The notes under the pieces were generated by a model. It saw only the letters and a list, made by a program, of their open reading frames with translations, did not search any database and was not told the origin of the DNA. Below, piece by piece: positions 1-10,336 of a stretch of DNA of 64,000 nt. The translations under genes and the position numbers were made by a program. Origin of the DNA: Sistotremastrum niveocremeum HHB9708 (lineage: Eukaryota > Basidiomycota > Agaricomycetes > Sistotremastrales > Sistotremastraceae). Each line of letters starts with the position of its first letter. Within the stretch, counting starts at the first letter, position 1. The stretch lies in NCBI GenBank assembly GCA_001630475.1, contig KV419406.1, forward strand, positions 546,991-610,990. The letters are read 5' to 3'.

Positions 1-476
1 ATGGTGTTCGTCGACGGTCTTGATGGTGCGTGGGCGTGAGAGCGGGACATTGGATGGTCGTCGCCGCCCGTGATGATGAGCGGTCTTGGGGGTGGATGCT
101 CAAGAAGAGAGGTAGGATGTGATGGAGTCAAGACAGAAAGCATGCAAGGGGTTAAGTCGATATCTTGTCCTAGATCTTTGTCCGCGTCGTTATGCTCTAG
201 CAGAACAAGAGAATCGTGGACCGAGACGACGGTGCTTTTAATTTGCGGTTTCGACGATAACAAGGACGAGTCTGGTAATGAACGAATATTCAAACGAGTG
301 TCTTGAGAGAGTTGGACATTAAGCTGACTGGAAAGATTGGACGAAGGAGAGTGAGGATGAGCTGAGCCGTTGTTCCCTTTTCGATACGCAGAACGAGGCA
401 TGCCCTGAGAGAACACGAGGCCATCATAAGTGAAAATTTTCCTATTCGTCCGAATAAGCCACTCACCCAGCTGTCC

Positions 477-2742
477 TCAACAGCACGTCCAACTCAAACA
501 ACGATCAGCACGAGATTCGTCCAGGCAGCCTGCAAGGCATCACTCTCGACGAGCTCGCTGTCCAAGAAGAGGTCTGCCCAAAATGGAAGTCAAGCCTCGT
601 GTTCGTTGTTTGTTCGGACCAAACATGACTCTCCTGAACCCAGTGATCCGCTCTTATTGTCTCCGACTTGGAAGCTGATGGCTTGGACGTTGATCTGGAT
701 GCCATGGTACGTGTTCTTCGCATGAAGTATGTTTGTTGTAACTCACTGCCTTGGTGGCAGAAACAATTAGGTTGTCGCCACTTTTGTTGCGTTACTATTG
801 ATTCAAGAAGACTGCTTACCTGCAACCCGCGAGCCTCAGCTTGACATGTACATCTGATGCTATGGGAATTAGGATAGTTGGAACATCAACATTTCGAAAC
901 GCGTCTGGCGTCTCCGGCTTGGATAGCTATGACTGCATCAGGTCGTGGAGGCGATGCACAATTTAACTATTATCAATTTCATTTGACATCGGGATATCCA
1001 ACGTCGGCAACACGAGGTCATCCTGCGCTCGAAGCTTTCGCTGTTCCTACGATCGAGGATGTGTTATCTGATCTGTATCGATCTGGCACGATTGGCTGCT
1101 GCGATGCCCTTCATCATTGTCAGCGGCGCGGCGGCGGCTTTTCCTGAGGAGCTCGAAAGACGCAAGGTTGGTGATTCCCCAAGTTACCCTTTCTATATCA
1201 ATCACTCACGCCGGTGTTGTGGATTGTAGTTCTTCATTTTCCTCGCCTTCTTTCTCTTCTGTGGTCAGCGAATTGGTCTGTATGATTCACGCATCGACGC
1301 TGATGGTCTGACATCAAAGGAGGACTGCTCGGATGTCATTGTCTCCATATCATCAACATCCGCGCACCTCTTAGCATTGCAATCCATCTATATGCTATCA
1401 CATCCGCAAACGCGACCGTGTGATTTAAACAAATCGATTCAAGAGGTCGCCGCAAGCCTGAAGGAGGCAATCACACGAGTCGCAGCATTGACTGGCCAAC
1501 CTGTGCTTCACTGGGCGCCCTGGCTTATCTCTGTCCCGGGTTAGGGATGCCGTCGATCTCTCAGAGGCTGAAAATCATGCTACTTTATCCGAACGGTGGT
1601 ACCCTCGAGCGACGTCTGTGTTGTCGCAATGGCAGCACTGTAGCTTCATGAAGCCGCTATCGAGTCTGGCAGTACGTGGCGTTCATACCACCTGTCGGGT
1701 CAATAACGGAGTGCATTCAGGGGTTGCGCCAATTCCGGCTACCGATTTCATTTTCTCCCATCCGCTGCTCAGTGCCGATGCTGGCCCGCCACATGTCAGT
1801 ACGGGCAACATTTGGGGGACTGTAATCCGGATCTTCACCGTTCAAGCCTTTCAAGTGACTATGATCTTTCCCGCAGTGCTCAGGGAGTTCGCTAGGGAGC
1901 CTTCACTATGGCCTTTCATTCTCAACACTAGAGCGTCGTTATGTCTTTGCGTGCTGCGGCACTGCTTGTTAACTTGGCGCTCGTGGCGTCATTTTGAGGT
2001 GCTACTTTCGCCTTCGAGGGGACCGCGACAGTCGACGACTTTCGATGCTTCATCAGTTCTGCCGTCAAGTACCATCTGGAAACGAGTCCGTCTGAGAAGG
2101 CCCCGCGTACGATAAGTCTACGATAAGGCCGAGGCACTTCGAGGCGCCCATTTACCCATTAACGCTCGATATCTTATCTGGACGATCAAACCGGATGCGC
2201 CAATCTGTCTCGTTGTCGTGAAGGTGGCCCCGCTGCTGCCTCTGCCCCCTGAAATTCCGCCTTGATTGCGCGATCGCTTTGGTCTACTTGTTATAGGGTT
2301 ACAGCTGAGGGCCGCGGGTACATAACCTCTGCTAATCCTCAACATTGCACCCCCACGCATCTCATAACACGATATGGATCGCCTGGTATTTCCCACACGT
2401 ACGTCATCCTGCGTTCACTGCACCAACAACATACTGACTCAATCTTTAGCGTGTCTCGTTCACCTCGCCTTCGCTTTCGTCCTTATACCCTTGATACTCT
2501 TGATACTTTTCTACTTGTTGGATGTGAGGTCTGACGACGTGTGCGACATCGATCTCGAATCGGCATTGCCTCGCTCCCTTATTTACCCACGGCCCACTTC
2601 ACGGATGTCTGTTGGCACAGGGGTCAAACACTTTGTCGCTCAACGATCTTTCTTGTCTCCCCATCCTGTCCGTCTCTGTGAAAGACCTGGCATCACTTCT
2701 TCGGACGGGCTGAAGGTCGCCTCGGCGCCCGTCATAATTTAA
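477..2742 (+). pseudogene. decayed multi-exon gene, probably a membrane protein
   Basis: Coding-looking pieces occur in order on the plus strand but in shifting frames. They are 477-627 (contains LDELAVQEEVCPKWK), 660-704, 772-858 (starts VVATFVALLLIQ), about 990-1166 (hydrophobic, ends PEELERRK), 1230-1544 (opens with a hydrophobic FFIFLAFFLFC stretch), about 1545-1672 (RDAVDLSEAENHATLSERWY), about 2020-2267 and 2374-2742 (one strong hydrophobic helix). Good introns lie between several pieces, for example 1167-1229 and about 1673-1721. In-frame stops and single-base shifts, such as the TAG at 1542-1544 followed by coding in the next frame, break any continuous reading. I do not recognise the family with confidence. 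The hydrophobic helices and a possible resemblance to DUF6535-type fungal membrane proteins are only hints. Confidence 0.35.
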
Positions 2743-3413
2743 ATATCAATTTTCTTGCGGCGTCCGTTTTATGTATCATGAAATGATTGATTGGGCCTAA
2801 TTTGAAATTGCTATTCTTTTGGCTCCTAGATTATGCTTCAACCTTTTACTAGCGATTGAATAGTGAAACGTTACACGAGAGTTTTAGCGTTAGACACGTT
2901 CTCTAATCCATACGACTGCTTTGTAGTGTGCAATTAGGTCTTCACATCTGCGGTCAAGCTTTTGTCGAGATGTTTATGCAGAATACTAGCGCTAGCTACG
3001 AGCCTTCCTGAAAGCCGATTTTGACTGAACTAGTGAAGGGCATTGAATATTAATCGTCAACCTGTCAGATAACTAGCATCAGGCACGGAGTGATTCAATG
3101 TCAATCTCAATGCCTTCTGCTTTATCATCACATCAATACAAACATTGGCGCTTTCATTGCTAGCGACAATAGGACTTCGAGTAACAGAATAAGGGAGCGT
3201 ATTATTGGGATCATCGGGGATGATATATCGATGATATGGTAGAGCATCATACTGAAGTGGATGAGGTAGCCGAATTCGAATATATGTTAAGAGCTTATGC
3301 GTTCTCTGACCCGTCGAGTCAACAGCTGAAGATAATGATGTAATTTCAAATGGCACACCGTAATTAGCCATCAAGGCATTTGTTTGTAACTCGCCGCGAT
3401 ATGTACGTAGGTG

Positions 3414-5166
3414 TCATTGTGCGATCCCATTTGTGAGGCTTGCAGTGAGCCTCTGTCGAACAACCTTGAAAGCAGCGACCATTTTTTCTACTTGGTCCCA
3501 TTCCTTCCGAAACTCGCAAGTATGCTGATTCGTGTCCATGATGTCCCCATCAGTCCATTGGAAGCAATGCAGTGGGTCAACAGCTATCTTGCTCTCGGGT
3601 GACAAAAGCGACACCAAAAATGCTGCGACTGCCATTGGATCATTGATCTTTGTATGATCAGCGATATCTAGAGTTTGTAGCTTGGGAAATGGAGTAATCT
3701 TGAAGGAGGGAAGGTCAGGTACGATGCTAGCATCCATGAAGTAACCGAGATTGGCCAGTTCTGGGCAATGCAAGGCGAAGGGAATGAGGGAAGCTAACGT
3801 AGGCGTTCTCCATCGCGCATGACTACCAGAGCTTGCATACATGCAGATATTGAGAACGCTCAAGGAGGAGCATTTTAATGCGAGTTCCGCTAGATCGTCA
3901 TCGTCGAGATTCGGCGGGCGGGCATGATCGAGTTCGAGATTTTCGAGAGCAGGAAGTTTCAAGAGTTCCTTTATTATGCTGGCGGTGATTGGACTTTCTT
4001 CATCTTCATCTACTTCTCCCAAAGAGCCGTCTTCCACAAACCAAAAGGACAGTGCTACTAAGGCCTTGCAGTTTTCGGTGAGAATGGAGACGCAAAGTTG
4101 GAATTCTTCTTTCGATCTCGACGTAGGTATCTGGATATGGAGATTTTCGAGGCATGGGGCCATAAGATAGATCTTTGGTGTGCTCAATAGCAGAGTGATC
4201 TCTGAGGATAAATCGCGCAAGTGTGGGAATTCGGTGTGTTCGAGGTCAGAGGAAGTACCGATGGATGTCCGGGCATTCATGTTCACACAACAGCATGTTG
4301 TGGAGACCCATAAAACGCGGAGATTGGGCCTTTGGGATAGTGTTTTGGTGATGGATACTGACATGATGCCGGAAGGGAGTTCTAGCTCTTCCAATTTATG
4401 AAGACTTTGGAGCGCCACCGCAAACTCGTCTTGCACATTTGCCGGGACATCTGTGTGTTCCTGAGGCAATCTGAATTTCAATCGCGACAATTGAGGGCAC
4501 GACCTGCTGATGAGAGTGGATGTGTCGCTCATGTACTCTGGCCGGCCAGTTATGATAAGCTCCGCTAAGCCACCATGTAGGAATAGATTTATGATTCGCA
4601 TCCCAAAAGCACTGTTTCCTTCCCAAGCGAGCGTCTTCAAGCGAGGAAATAGTACGTGACCAGCAGGAATGAGGGCCAAAAGTTGGACGAGGGAATCGGG
4701 TGACATGCCACAGAGTGGATCACTGGTGGAAGATATACTCTTGGCCAGTCGCGCGTAACGGGAAAATCTGTCCCAGTCTTCCAGCACAAGGCTGCGGGCA
4801 AAGTTCTGGGGCACTGTCAGTAAAGCAATCAGCAGTACAGTAATACAGGGCTAGTCGTACCGTCTCATGTGTATTCGGAGTTTCACTGGGAACGAGCGGC
4901 GCGAGTAAACCAAGCCAGTTCATGATGCTGACTCCGGATTGATATTGGGCAGCCAAAGCGTGATGAGAAAGCGATTTAGAAACGAGAGAGCAGCTATACA
5001 GTGCCTGTCGGCTCAGGAATTCGGGTCGTATGGTTCGAGCCACCAGCTCTGGGATAGTCCAGAATTTCTCCATAGCAGTCAACGGAAAGACGTTTTTCGT
5101 CTGTGTGTTCTTCTGCAACTCATAAGCGATGTTTGGATAGGTTTGCTCGGTCGCGCTCGAAGACAT
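3414..5166 (-). CDS. F-box/LRR-like protein A
   Basis: Two exons, 5166-4861 and 4805-3414, give 565 aa. The start is the first in-frame ATG (MSSSATEQTY); the frame is open further upstream, but only from a non-ATG codon. The single phase-0 intron (4860-4806) falls just before NFARSLVLEDWDRF, the same place as in the three other copies here. Residues about 50-100 (FWTIPELVARTI ... CSLVSKSLSHHAL) look like the divergent F-box helix found at the N-terminus of many Agaricomycete proteins. The rest is a series of irregular leucine-rich segments typical of the C-terminal LRR part. Known members of this class are presumed SCF ubiquitin-ligase substrate receptors, but most have no tested target. An acidic insert (DEDEE) lies mid-protein. 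The role as substrate adaptor is inferred from family architecture only. Confidence 0.82.
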
Positions 5167-5401
5167 CCACCTCGATTCAAGCCAGGAGCGTGGTGAAAGA
5201 ACTCTACAAACACGTTCAAACAACCATAGCCGCGCCTCCCTTCCGCGTCGCTTACGTAACTAGAGCCGCGGAGCCGCGGAGGGACCAGGTGCGGTGCGAG
5301 CCTTTATAGTTGTTTCAGTCGGAGATCGATTCAAAGATTCGGTGAGACCACCATCATCGACACTTGAAGGCCGACGCATGTCTCAGATGAAGACTCGACA
5401 T

Positions 5402-5626
5402 NNNNNNNNNNNNNNNNNNNNNNNNNNNNNNNNNNNNNNNNNNNNNNNNNNNNNNNNNNNNNNNNNNNNNNNNNNNNNNNNNNNNNNNNNNNNNNNNNNN
5501 NNNNNNNNNNNNNNNNNNNNNNNNNNNNNNNNNNNNNNNNNNNNNNNNNNNNNNNNNNNNNNNNNNNNNNNNNNNNNNNNNNNNNNNNNNNNNNNNNNNN
5601 NNNNNNNNNNNNNNNNNNNNNNNNNN
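5402..5626. other. assembly gap (run of N)
   Basis: A run of 225 Ns separates the 5' side of F-box gene A from the 3' side of the SDR gene at 6000. Its true length is unknown. The flanks (5224-5401 and 5627-5999) hold no convincing coding sequence. Confidence 0.99.
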
Positions 5627-5999
5627 TCCGCGAGGAGAACTAGATGTCGAAGTGGAAGGTGGTCAAGACATTGTAATGTACAGTAACTACAAATAGATTA
5701 TTTTTTGGGTCGAGTCAACAAAAGTGTACAAAGTGAAAAGTGTACAACTTAATTCTTGTCACGTGACATCCCGGACGGGAGAGACCAAGTGCAAGCACCT
5801 GGTAACGCTATATTTCTCTTGGTCGCAGTGACTTGCATGGCAGCAGCAGTACATCGCAGATCAAGGCTTGATTGCTCGATATTTAGTTGGATTGAAGAGT
5901 ATGTAACAAGTTTGCTTTCATTCTGTGAAGAGGCCGAACCGTATATTACTCATGTGCCACCGTCGACGAGGCCACGACTCGGACTTGGAGTAAACCCCA

Positions 6000-7025
6000 T
6001 CAACTCAATGTATGTCCACCGTTGACACTGATGGTTTCTCCTGTGATAAAGCCACATCTAGAAAGAATTGGTGATGAGAATCCAATCGATACTTATAGAA
6101 ACTGGAACTCACTTCATGAGAAATACATATGCATCTGCTATCTAAAGCAAAGGATTCAGCTCATCATCCGTGATTCGAAGTAGAAACTAGACTCAGACCT
6201 CTGCAGGTTGGCCGACGTGCTTGACGAGCAATTTCTCAGATAAATCAGCAACGAGTTTATCTTTGAAATGGGAAGGCATTCGATCCCACGACTGAGTTCA
6301 GATAATGGTCAGAGAGAGGAACGCAACACGGGACCAGGAATTGCAATTACCTCTGTTACGATCTAGGTGAAAGAACGATCATGAGTCAAGATAGAGATTT
6401 AGAGGAAACAAAATTGCTTACAGCTCCTGGAGATACTGAATTAACTCTGACAGGGGCGAGGTCGACCGCAAGGCCTCTGACAAGGCTATCAATTGCTCCA
6501 GATACGCCCGCTATGATTGGCCAGTCCACGGGAGGTTTGATGGATGCAACTCCTGCGATAAGATCAGAACAACGATGAAGATTCTGTAGTTAAGAAGGGT
6601 ATACCTCCGGTCAACGTGATGGATCCACCAGCCTTGATCTGCGCTTGCTGAGCGACCAATGCCGCAGACCAAAACCGTACGTCGAAGGTTTCCTTCAATG
6701 TCCCCAAATCAACGTCTTTAAAGCCGAGTTTGAGGGCATCTCCACTGGTGTAGACGACGTGGTCAATCTCTCCGATCTTCTTGAAGAACTTCTTGACGTC
6801 CTCTGCGCTGCCTACATCGAGATTGCTTCCAGTCACCGTTCCGTTGAGTCTGTGTTCCGTGGCGATAGCAGTCAATCGCTTGACTGCATCGGATACCTTG
6901 TCCGTAGTGGACGAGACCACAATGACATGAGAAGCTTGTGCATGCAGACTGGCAAGAGCAACCGCGAAGCCGATACCAGAGGTGCCGCCGACAACCACTA
7001 CTGTCTGATTTTTCAAGGACGTCAT
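6000..7025 (-). CDS. atypical short-chain dehydrogenase/reductase (copy 1)
   Basis: Six exons: 7025-6605, 6552-6422, 6362-6351, 6291-6199, 6141-6113 and 6057-6000, giving 247 aa. The exon lengths (421, 131, 12, 93, 29, 58) are identical to those of the copy at 33861. The N-terminus carries the SDR cofactor-binding motif VVGGTSGIG (Rossmann fold, NADP(H) or NAD(H)). The usual NNAG is replaced by TSGD, and the segment that should hold the YxxxK catalytic pair reads WPIIAGVSGA, so both active-site Tyr and Lys are missing. The C-terminus CGFITGETISVNGGHTL matches the usual SDR ending. A TATA-like box lies about 45 nt upstream of the ATG. The protein therefore belongs to a divergent SDR subgroup; its substrate, and even whether it is a dehydrogenase, cannot be read from sequence. 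The gene sits between F-box genes A and B on the same strand. Confidence 0.88.
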
Positions 7026-7069
7026 CGGGGTATTTTGATGATGGGATCCAGTTGGTTCATACCTTGACC

Positions 7070-7076
7070 TATATAG
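7070..7076 (-). promoter_or_regulatory. TATA-like box of the SDR copy 1 gene
   Basis: The minus strand reads CTATATAG about 45-50 nt upstream of the ATG at 7025. The paralogous gene at 33861 has TATAAAG at nearly the same distance, so the element looks conserved between the copies. Function is inferred from position. Confidence 0.45.
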
Positions 7077-7710
7077 CCACGACAATTGGTATGGAAGACG
7101 CGTACTCGAAACGTTCAATGCACCAGTGCCGAACAGTTGCGCAAGCCTGGCGAAGCGTAGGGGGCTGAAACAAAGCTTCTAAGTAAATTATCGGGTTGCG
7201 CACGGACCTAAAGGCACCTGTCTGAAGCATTCGTTCATGTAATATCTAAGGTACCAGGTACGCGTCTGCCGAGCTTTGGCTGGCAGCCGCTGGCTGCTGA
7301 CTGATAGTCACTAGTGGGGAGCTTTGGCCGGCGTCAAGCGGCGATCATTCACCGAGAGTGCTGGTTTTCAGGCTGAGGGATTGCGCGTCTGCCTTCGTCG
7401 ACGGCAAGCGTACCTGTCTGGTCAAGATATCAGTGGTAGTAGAGGATGCCATGCACTAGAGGGACTCGCGTCGGATGCGTCGGATGCGTGCTAAACGCAC
7501 ATGGCCGGCCGTCGGCGGCAATGATTCAGATATTACTAGTAGGCATAACATGAGATGCTGTAAACCAGACACCATTGCAAGTAATATTGGTATGCAGGCC
7601 AGCGTTATTCGCGTTATTGTTATAGTAATTACTACCGATGCAGCGCTGCCTGCCAACTCTCATTTATGGTCACTGCTTCAAAACCGAGAAGTGCTACTGG
7701 CGGCCGCAAC
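7077..7710. other. intergenic, no gene seen
   Basis: This is the upstream region of the SDR gene and the 3' flank of F-box gene B. Only short, unsupported reading frames occur on either strand. Confidence 0.6.
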
Positions 7711-9472
7711 TCAGTCTTGTCCGTTAACAACACCTAGAGACATCGGTGCATCGGCTGAGCCATTGGATGAGCCGACCCCACTGACCCTCGGGCGTTGCAG
7801 GTATTTTTCCCGAATGCTTTTGAACCCTCTCAGCATCCGATGTACTTCGTTCCATTGAGTACGACAAACACTGTTTGGTTGGATGAGAGCCTCGGTCCCG
7901 GTCCCATCTGTATTCTCATAACAGCGTAATGGGTCGACCTGTATGTCCGCATCGGGGGCTAGCAATTCCATCAAAAAGGCAGCGACGACGATTGGATCCC
8001 GGATTTTTGTTTGGCCACATATGTCCAGGACGAAAGAAGAGAGTGGGGAATACCCATCAGGAAGTTTTGGGGGAGTGAGGCTGGCATCCATATAATAACC
8101 AATGTTTTGGAGCTTTGGGCAGTGTTGAGCAAAGGGGATCAATGATTTCAGAGTAGGGCTGTTAACATGAGAGCCGGGCTTTGCAGCACTCAAGCAAATA
8201 TTCAAGACCGTGAGTGATGCGCAGAGGGGTGCAAGTTCTGCCAAGTCCTCATCATTGATGTTCGGAGGGCGCAAGTCATCAACCTCCAAGCAAAGCAAGG
8301 ACGGAATACTGACCAAATCCTTGAGTAACTGAAGTGTTACAGGGCTATCGGATTCTTCAGATTCTTCATCTACATCTGCTGAATTTGAGAAGGAAAAAGA
8401 TAAAGCTTGCAAGCGCCTGCACTTCTCCGCAATCAACCGGGCACAATGAGCGAGGTCTTCGGCAGTCGTTGAGCTCGACGCGTCAACATGGAGTGTCAGG
8501 AGCGATGGAGTAGCCAGACCATTCATAAATGATCGAATGTCCGAGGAAAGATCGTTTAACAAAGGAAATTCAGTAGGAAGGGACAAGTCTGTGTCATCCT
8601 CTTCATCGACTGTACACCCGCTGCGAAGGTTGCACGCCCATATAACGGACAGACGGTTTTTCTTAGAAAGAACCTGTGCGATGTCATGAGTCACAAAGAA
8701 GGGGGGAACGTGTAGGAACTCTAGATGTTCAAAAGACTGTGCGGCTGTGGCAAATTCATCCTGAAGAGAACTGGGAATTTGGATTTGCGCCTCGTCTTCG
8801 ACGAGGCTGAATGTCAACCGTCGGAGGGACGGCGAAAATCTAGCTGCAACTCCAAAAACACCGCTCATGAATGACAAGGGAGCGGATACATTAAGCTCTG
8901 TCAAATCCGGATGTATGAACATGTTCATCAAACGAGTGGTCACCGCGGAATCTCCAACCCATTTGAGAGATTGCAGTCGTGGGAACAGAACTTGTCCAGG
9001 AGGAATCATGGTGAAGAAGCTGAGAAACGAAGCGTAAGAGAGGTTGGATATGTCAGAACCGTGAGCTTCGATGCTCTTTGCGCGTATCGCATACGATTGA
9101 AAGTGGTCCCAATCATCAAGCGTTGGCGCCCGAGTAAAATTCTAACAACGATGATGTTAGAGGCGTACATATCCTTTGAGCCAGAGTACGACGTACCATA
9201 TATCCTTTACTCTTCGATAGGGGAACCAAAATGTTGAACCAATTTATCAGTCTCACTTGTCGTGCATATAATGAATCCAGAGCGTGGCACGAGACACATT
9301 TGGCAACAAGGGAGCATCTATAAAGGGGCGCCTTAGGTAGAAAGGCCATGACCCGAGCTACAAGCTCTGGGATACTCCAGAACTTGCTAACAGAATTAAG
9401 GGCTTCGGACGACCCTGATTTCTTAAGGCGGATAACTGGGCGAGTTCGCGAAGATGAAGACGTTGGAGTCAT
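7711..9472 (-). CDS. F-box/LRR-like protein B
   Basis: Exons 9472-9197 and 9141-7711 give 568 aa, starting at an ATG (MTPTSSSSRTR). The intron (9196-9142) has donor GTACGT and acceptor GTTAG and is phase 0. It falls directly before NFTRAPTLDDWDHF, at the family-conserved position. The N-terminal 90 residues hold the F-box-like segment KFWSIPELVARVM followed by CSLVAKCVSCHALDSLY. The C-terminal exon encodes irregular Leu-rich repeats with an acidic patch (DVDEESEESD) near the middle. Compared by eye it is closest to protein D (shared NMFIH, GVF.V.ARF.P.L and the L.V.WAC segment). That fits their parallel positions downstream of GDH2 and of the GDH2 pseudogene. It is presumed to be an SCF-type substrate adaptor; the target is unknown. 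Confidence 0.85.
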
Positions 9473-9859
9473 GGCTTAGAGAAATGACCGGGCGAAACAG
9501 CGACAACTCCTAAGAAGCAACAGAGCTCTTCAGTGTCACTTGACGTTGAAGAGTAGAGGCTTACAGATTAGAAGCACAAAAGATGTACGAACAACGATGT
9601 CTGCGCTGGTGCCACCCTGGTGGAGAAGAGCTGGGAAGATCTGGGAAATTCGGCGGGTTTGAAGAGCTCGGCGTTGACAGATATAATATTGCGGTGTAGG
9701 GCTTCCACCTCGTGCTGATCCCAACACGAACTGAGCGGTCAAACTCTCGAGGTCGTCGACGTCGCCCAGCCTGACAGTCCGAGTCAGGCAATGAAAAACA
9801 CGGCTAAATAACACGTCGCCCTGATTTGGTTACCGGCCAACACGGCGTGCCCGTGACAA

Positions 9860-10015
9860 AATTCCCAAAAGATTTTGCTGGGAATTTCTTGAGCTTTGGT
9901 CACTTTATCCCGAGGTTTGCTCGATCGAGAAAATTTGGGAATTCTCTGGGAATAGCTGGAAATCCCCAAGTATTCCCAAAATTTGGCAAAAAAATCACGA
10001 TTTTCCCAATAGTGA
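9860..10015. repeat. cluster of imperfect GGGAAT/ATTCCC repeats
   Basis: Within about 150 nt the words ATTCCCAAAA, GGGAATTT, TTTGGGAATTC, CTGGGAAT, TATTCCCAAAATTTGG and TTTTCCCAA recur in both orientations. This gives several overlapping imperfect inverted repeats. It could be the remnant of a small non-autonomous element. No terminal repeats or target-site duplication were identified. Confidence 0.4.
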
Positions 10016-10336
10016 TTCAGTAGGCAATTGTTACCAAAGCTCAGCGTATTCTCGACCTATTCGGCAGAGATTTCTGCGGGCTGCACGCTGTGCAACGGCT
10101 CGACAGTGCTTGCCCACCACCGTCGGTCTGTAGCGAATTCGTTAGAAATGAACGATCATCTGATACAAGGAAACGACGACAGGATGTGGTGTGGCATTAA
10201 TAGTATTATTCTGGGTTATTATAGACATCGTTGACATGATTATTTCAGTACTGCATTGACAAAGCTCAAGAAGCAAGTCCGGACGAAAACTACGAAAACA
10301 AACTACAAGATGAGGATATCCATTCGTTGATTATTA

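Noticed and set aside
3057-3371. 104-codon minus-strand frame just downstream of F-box A
   Set aside because: No recognisable motif, no splice partners, and no similarity to the other F-box copies.
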